Shown here: piece after piece, positions 61,360-63,586 of the stretch
Layout of the letters: each line of letters begins with the position of its first letter
Numbering within the stretch: position 1 is the first letter of the stretch
Notes under the pieces: model-generated
What the model saw: the letters and a program-made list of their open reading frames with translations, nothing else
Told to the model about the DNA's origin: nothing
The model's database searches: none
Origin: Paracoccaceae bacterium
Lineage (GTDB): Bacteria; Pseudomonadota; Alphaproteobacteria; Rhodobacterales; Rhodobacteraceae
Assembly (NCBI GenBank): GCA_019429405.1
Contig: JAHYIZ010000013.1
Span: forward strand, 1 to 63,586
DNA length: 63,586 nt
Direction of reading: 5' to 3'
Program-made: the position numbers and the translations under genes

Positions 61360-62183
61360 GCCATCAGGCCCAACCAGGCGCAGATTGCCGCCACCGCCTC
61401 GGGTTCATCGAGAAAGGGAATATGCGCACGGTCTGGCACCTCGGCAAAGATCATGTCAGGCCGCCTGCGGTGCATTTCAGCGGCATTGGCGACGCTGAGA
61501 AGGTCAGAATTGGCGCCCCGGATCAACGCCAGCGGCAGCCCCGCGCAGGCGTCGAACAGCGGCCATAGATCGGCCTCGGGGCCCTTGAACGCCTCCAGAA
61601 ACGCCTCGCGCAACGCCGGGTCATAGCGCAACGCCAACCCTTGCGGGGTTTCGACATAGCGGTGCCGCACCTCTTCGCGCCAGCGGCTGGCGGGCACATT
61701 GGCGAACCCCGGCATCAAACCGGGCAGCTTTTCGGCCAGTTCTTCATAGGTTCTGGCACGCGGCGTGCGGCCCACATAGTCAAAGATCCTCTCCAGCCCA
61801 GCGCGTTCAATCGCCGGGCCGACATCATTCAGGCAAAGCCCGGCCAGGCGTTCCCTTGCCGTGGCCGCAAGGAACATGCCAATCAGCCCGCCGCGCGAGG
61901 TGCCGATGATCGCCGCGCGCTCAAGGCGCAAATGGTCCATCAGCGCCAGCACATCACGCGCCTCTTGCGGCACGGTGTAGGTTTTTGCCCCAGTCCATGC
62001 CGACCCGCCCCGGCCCCGGTAGTCGGGCCGGATCAGCCGCACACCCGCAGGCAAATGCGGCACCAGATAGTCGAAATCGGAACCGCTGCGGGTCAATCCG
62101 GCAAGCGCAATGACCGGCAGGCCCTCGCCCTCATCAGTAAAATCAAGCCGGGCGCCGTCGTCGGCGGTGAAAAAATCAGGCAC
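61356..62183 (-). CDS. Alpha/beta-fold hydrolase
   Basis: The 275-residue protein has a lid-type alpha/beta hydrolase pattern: PVIALAGLTRSGSDFDYLVP with the oxyanion hole, RLIRPDYRGRGGSAW, the nucleophile elbow AIIGTSRGGLIGMFLAA and the His in VPDRAHIPFLDEPEA. The start is GTG at 62183, overlapping the HAD stop by 8 bp; the longer frame from 62438 lies over the HAD gene. The substrate is unknown. Confidence 0.85.
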   Translation of the reverse strand: MPDFFTADDGARLDFTDEGEGLPVIALAGLTRSGSDFDYLVPHLPAGVRLIRPDYRGRGGSAWTGAKTYTVPQEARDVLALMDHLRLERAAIIGTSRGGLIGMFLAATARERLAGLCLNDVGPAIERAGLERIFDYVGRTPRARTYEELAEKLPGLMPGFANVPASRWREEVRHRYVETPQGLALRYDPALREAFLEAFKGPEADLWPLFDACAGLPLALIRGANSDLLSVANAAEMHRRRPDMIFAEVPDRAHIPFLDEPEAVAAICAWLGLMA

Positions 62184-62862
62184 TCTGGGCAAGCTCCGCG
62201 ATATGGGCAAGGTCGTGCGCAAGGTGCTGCGGGCGGGCGGGCAGCCGGTCGATCGGCAGCCCCGCGCGGTTGACCCAGACGGTGGTAAAGCCAGACCCGG
62301 CCGCATAGGCGGCATCCCAGCCGTTCGAGGAAACGAACAGCACCTGATCGGGGCGGCAGCCAAAATGCGCGGTGACAAGCGCATAAACCGATGGGTGCGG
62401 CTTGAACACGCCGACGCTTTCGACCGAAAGCACGGCATCGAGGTGCGCGCCGATGCCCGCCGACGCCACCGCCCCCGCCAGCATCTCGGGCGAGCCGTTC
62501 GACAGAATTGCGGTTGCCATGCCCTGCGCCTTCAATGCCGCCAGCATCGCGGGCACCTCGGGGTAGGCGGGCAGCTCCCAATAAAGCGCAAGCAGGCGTT
62601 CACGCAGCTCGGCATCGTCGAGTCCCGAGGCCTCCATCGCCCAATCAAGCCCATCCTGCGTAACACGCCAGAAATCGCAATGATGCCCCGACACCGCGCG
62701 CAACCACGAATACTGCAACTGCTTGGCGCGCCAGTCTTCGGCCAGCTTCGGCCAGATTGCAGCAAACCCCTCGCGCCCCGGCTCGGATGCAGCGGCGCGG
62801 GCGGCCGCGTTCACATCAAAAAGCGTGCCGTAGGCATCAAAAACACAAGCTGTAATTGCCAT
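62176..62862 (-). CDS. Haloacid dehalogenase type II (HAD superfamily)
   Basis: The 228-residue protein has the nucleophilic Asp in CVFDAYGTLFDVNAAARAAA, motif II Ser/Asn in ATAILSNGSPEML, motif III Lys in VGVFKPHPSVYAL and the SSNGWDAAYAAGSGFTTVWV block that marks L-2-haloacid dehalogenases rather than phosphatases. It hydrolyses 2-halo-carboxylates to 2-hydroxy acids, though many members have other roles. GGGGAGG precedes the ATG. It is first in the overlapping HAD-hydrolase-dehydratase unit. Confidence 0.9.
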   Translation of the reverse strand: MAITACVFDAYGTLFDVNAAARAAASEPGREGFAAIWPKLAEDWRAKQLQYSWLRAVSGHHCDFWRVTQDGLDWAMEASGLDDAELRERLLALYWELPAYPEVPAMLAALKAQGMATAILSNGSPEMLAGAVASAGIGAHLDAVLSVESVGVFKPHPSVYALVTAHFGCRPDQVLFVSSNGWDAAYAAGSGFTTVWVNRAGLPIDRLPARPQHLAHDLAHIAELAQSA

Positions 62863-62985
62863 GACGTCCTCCCCATCATCGGCCAGACTGGCCCGCAAGT
62901 GTCTGTGAGGCAAGGGCAGATGCAAGCATCGCTGGCGCAAATGTGCATTGCATGGTCTGATTGGCCAAATCGCACGAGGATGCCC

Positions 62986-63585
62986 ATGCCTGCACCGATC
63001 GACCATTTGCTGGAACGTCTCAAGGCGCTCCAGACCGAACTTGAAGCCCTGATCGAAGAACGCCGCAAGGCACTGAAATACCGGGTCGTGCGCCGCCGCG
63101 TGGTGTTTGAGGCAGGTGTGCGCGCCCAGCACCGCGCCGCGCGGGTAAGACTTCGCGACTTTCTCGCGCGCACCCGGCCTCTGGTGGTGCTGACCTCTCC
63201 ACTGATCTATGCGCTGATCTTCCCCTTCGTGGTGCTTGATCTGTTCGTGACGATTTATCAGGCGATCTGCTTTCCGGTTTATGGCATCGCCAAGGTACGG
63301 CGGCGCGACCATATCGTGATCGACCGCCACATGCTCGCCTATCTCAACGGCATCCAGAAACTAAACTGCGTCTATTGCGGTTACGGCAACGGCCTGCTGT
63401 CCTACGCCCGCGAAATCGCGGCGCGCACCGAGCAGTACTGGTGCCCAATCAAACACGCACGCCGTGTCGAGGGCGCGCATAGCTACTACCCCGGCTTTGT
63501 CGACTACGGCGATGCAGCGGCGTTTCAGGCCGAGCTCGAGTTGCTGCGCGAGCAGTTGCGGCAGATGAAAGACGAGCGAACCTGA
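62986..63585 (+). CDS. Conserved membrane-associated protein of unknown function
   Basis: The 199-residue protein starts at ATG 62986 (GAGG six bases upstream; the ATG at 62980 is too close). It has a coiled-coil-like basic N-terminus (LLERLKALQTELEALIEERR), a hydrophobic segment (PLVVLTSPLIYALIFPFVVL and on to about residue 95), then a Cys-containing domain with KLNCVYCGYGNGLLSYAREI and EQYWCPIKHARR; the CxxC and a later Cys and His could bind metal. The C-terminus is again a helix (FQAELELLREQLRQM). I know this architecture only as an uncharacterised proteobacterial family. Confidence 0.75.
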   Translation: MPAPIDHLLERLKALQTELEALIEERRKALKYRVVRRRVVFEAGVRAQHRAARVRLRDFLARTRPLVVLTSPLIYALIFPFVVLDLFVTIYQAICFPVYGIAKVRRRDHIVIDRHMLAYLNGIQKLNCVYCGYGNGLLSYAREIAARTEQYWCPIKHARRVEGAHSYYPGFVDYGDAAAFQAELELLREQLRQMKDERT

Positions 63586-63586
63586 C

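Noticed and set aside
62110-62985. N-terminal extension of the last plus-strand protein (491 codons)
   Set aside because: The extension is antisense to the HAD gene and Arg-rich; the membrane protein has its own ribosome site before 62986.

Overview
This is a GC-rich stretch from an alphaproteobacterium. Gene content, codon use and gene order (a DUF7220 plasmid-type protein, TRAP transporters, sulfotransferase/EamA pairs, a propionate prpE promoter with TTTGCAAA boxes) point to Rhodobacterales (Rhodobacter/Paracoccus-like). No rRNA, tRNA or CRISPR array was seen.

Left arm (1-2,700): a mobile-element graveyard. It holds the 3' end of an IS3 transposase whose inverted repeat cuts into a DUF7220 gene, a RelE/ParE-Phd toxin-antitoxin pair, a frameshifted DUF3489 remnant, TTATGCCGA repeats, a truncated tyrosine recombinase and the 3' ends of two different IS21 istB genes. 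A single long open frame runs across this scrap and is a chimera, not a gene.

2,788-9,292: a polyamine/putrescine-type uptake and oxidation operon on the minus strand, lysR-ydcS-ydcT-ydcU-ydcV-patD. 9,568-15,488: an arsenic resistance island, arsR-arsD-arsA-acr3 without an arsenate reductase. It sits behind a palindromic operator and is bracketed by decayed IS6, serine-recombinase and IS5 remnants.

15,573-37,028: mostly housekeeping. Genes include a sulfotransferase, an EamA exporter, a SPOR protein, a tightly overlapping nucleoside-salvage operon (cdd-deoA-deoB-add-upp), malic enzyme, propionyl-CoA synthetase, NAD kinase, a multicopper oxidase, glyA, cytochrome b561, small membrane proteins, and an EF-G paralogue whose GTPase motifs G2 and G3 have decayed.

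37,244-51,450: the most interesting region, a catabolic locus for a hydroaromatic or related hydroxy-acid substrate. It contains two shikimate-dehydrogenase paralogues, both with an Asp where NADP-dependent AroE has its Asn-Arg-Thr motif, and a type II dehydroquinase. It also has a TRAP transporter, an MhpD-like hydratase, an HpaI aldolase, a Gfo/Idh dehydrogenase, a ketopantoate-reductase-like enzyme, MaoC and CaiB proteins, a LacI regulator and two GntR regulators. A TTGATGCATCA[A/T] palindrome occurs at three places, each next to a transcription unit of this locus, and defines a probable LacI regulon. 51,453-55,320 is a gntR-FGGY kinase-fucose/arabinose isomerase operon for a sugar or sugar acid.

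55,594-63,585: a secreted three-gene cluster (phosphodiester-glycosidase-like protein with a TTG start, formylglycine-generating-enzyme-fold protein, Pro/Ala-rich membrane-anchored protein), then an overlapping HAD dehalogenase-hydrolase-PLP dehydratase operon and a conserved membrane protein.
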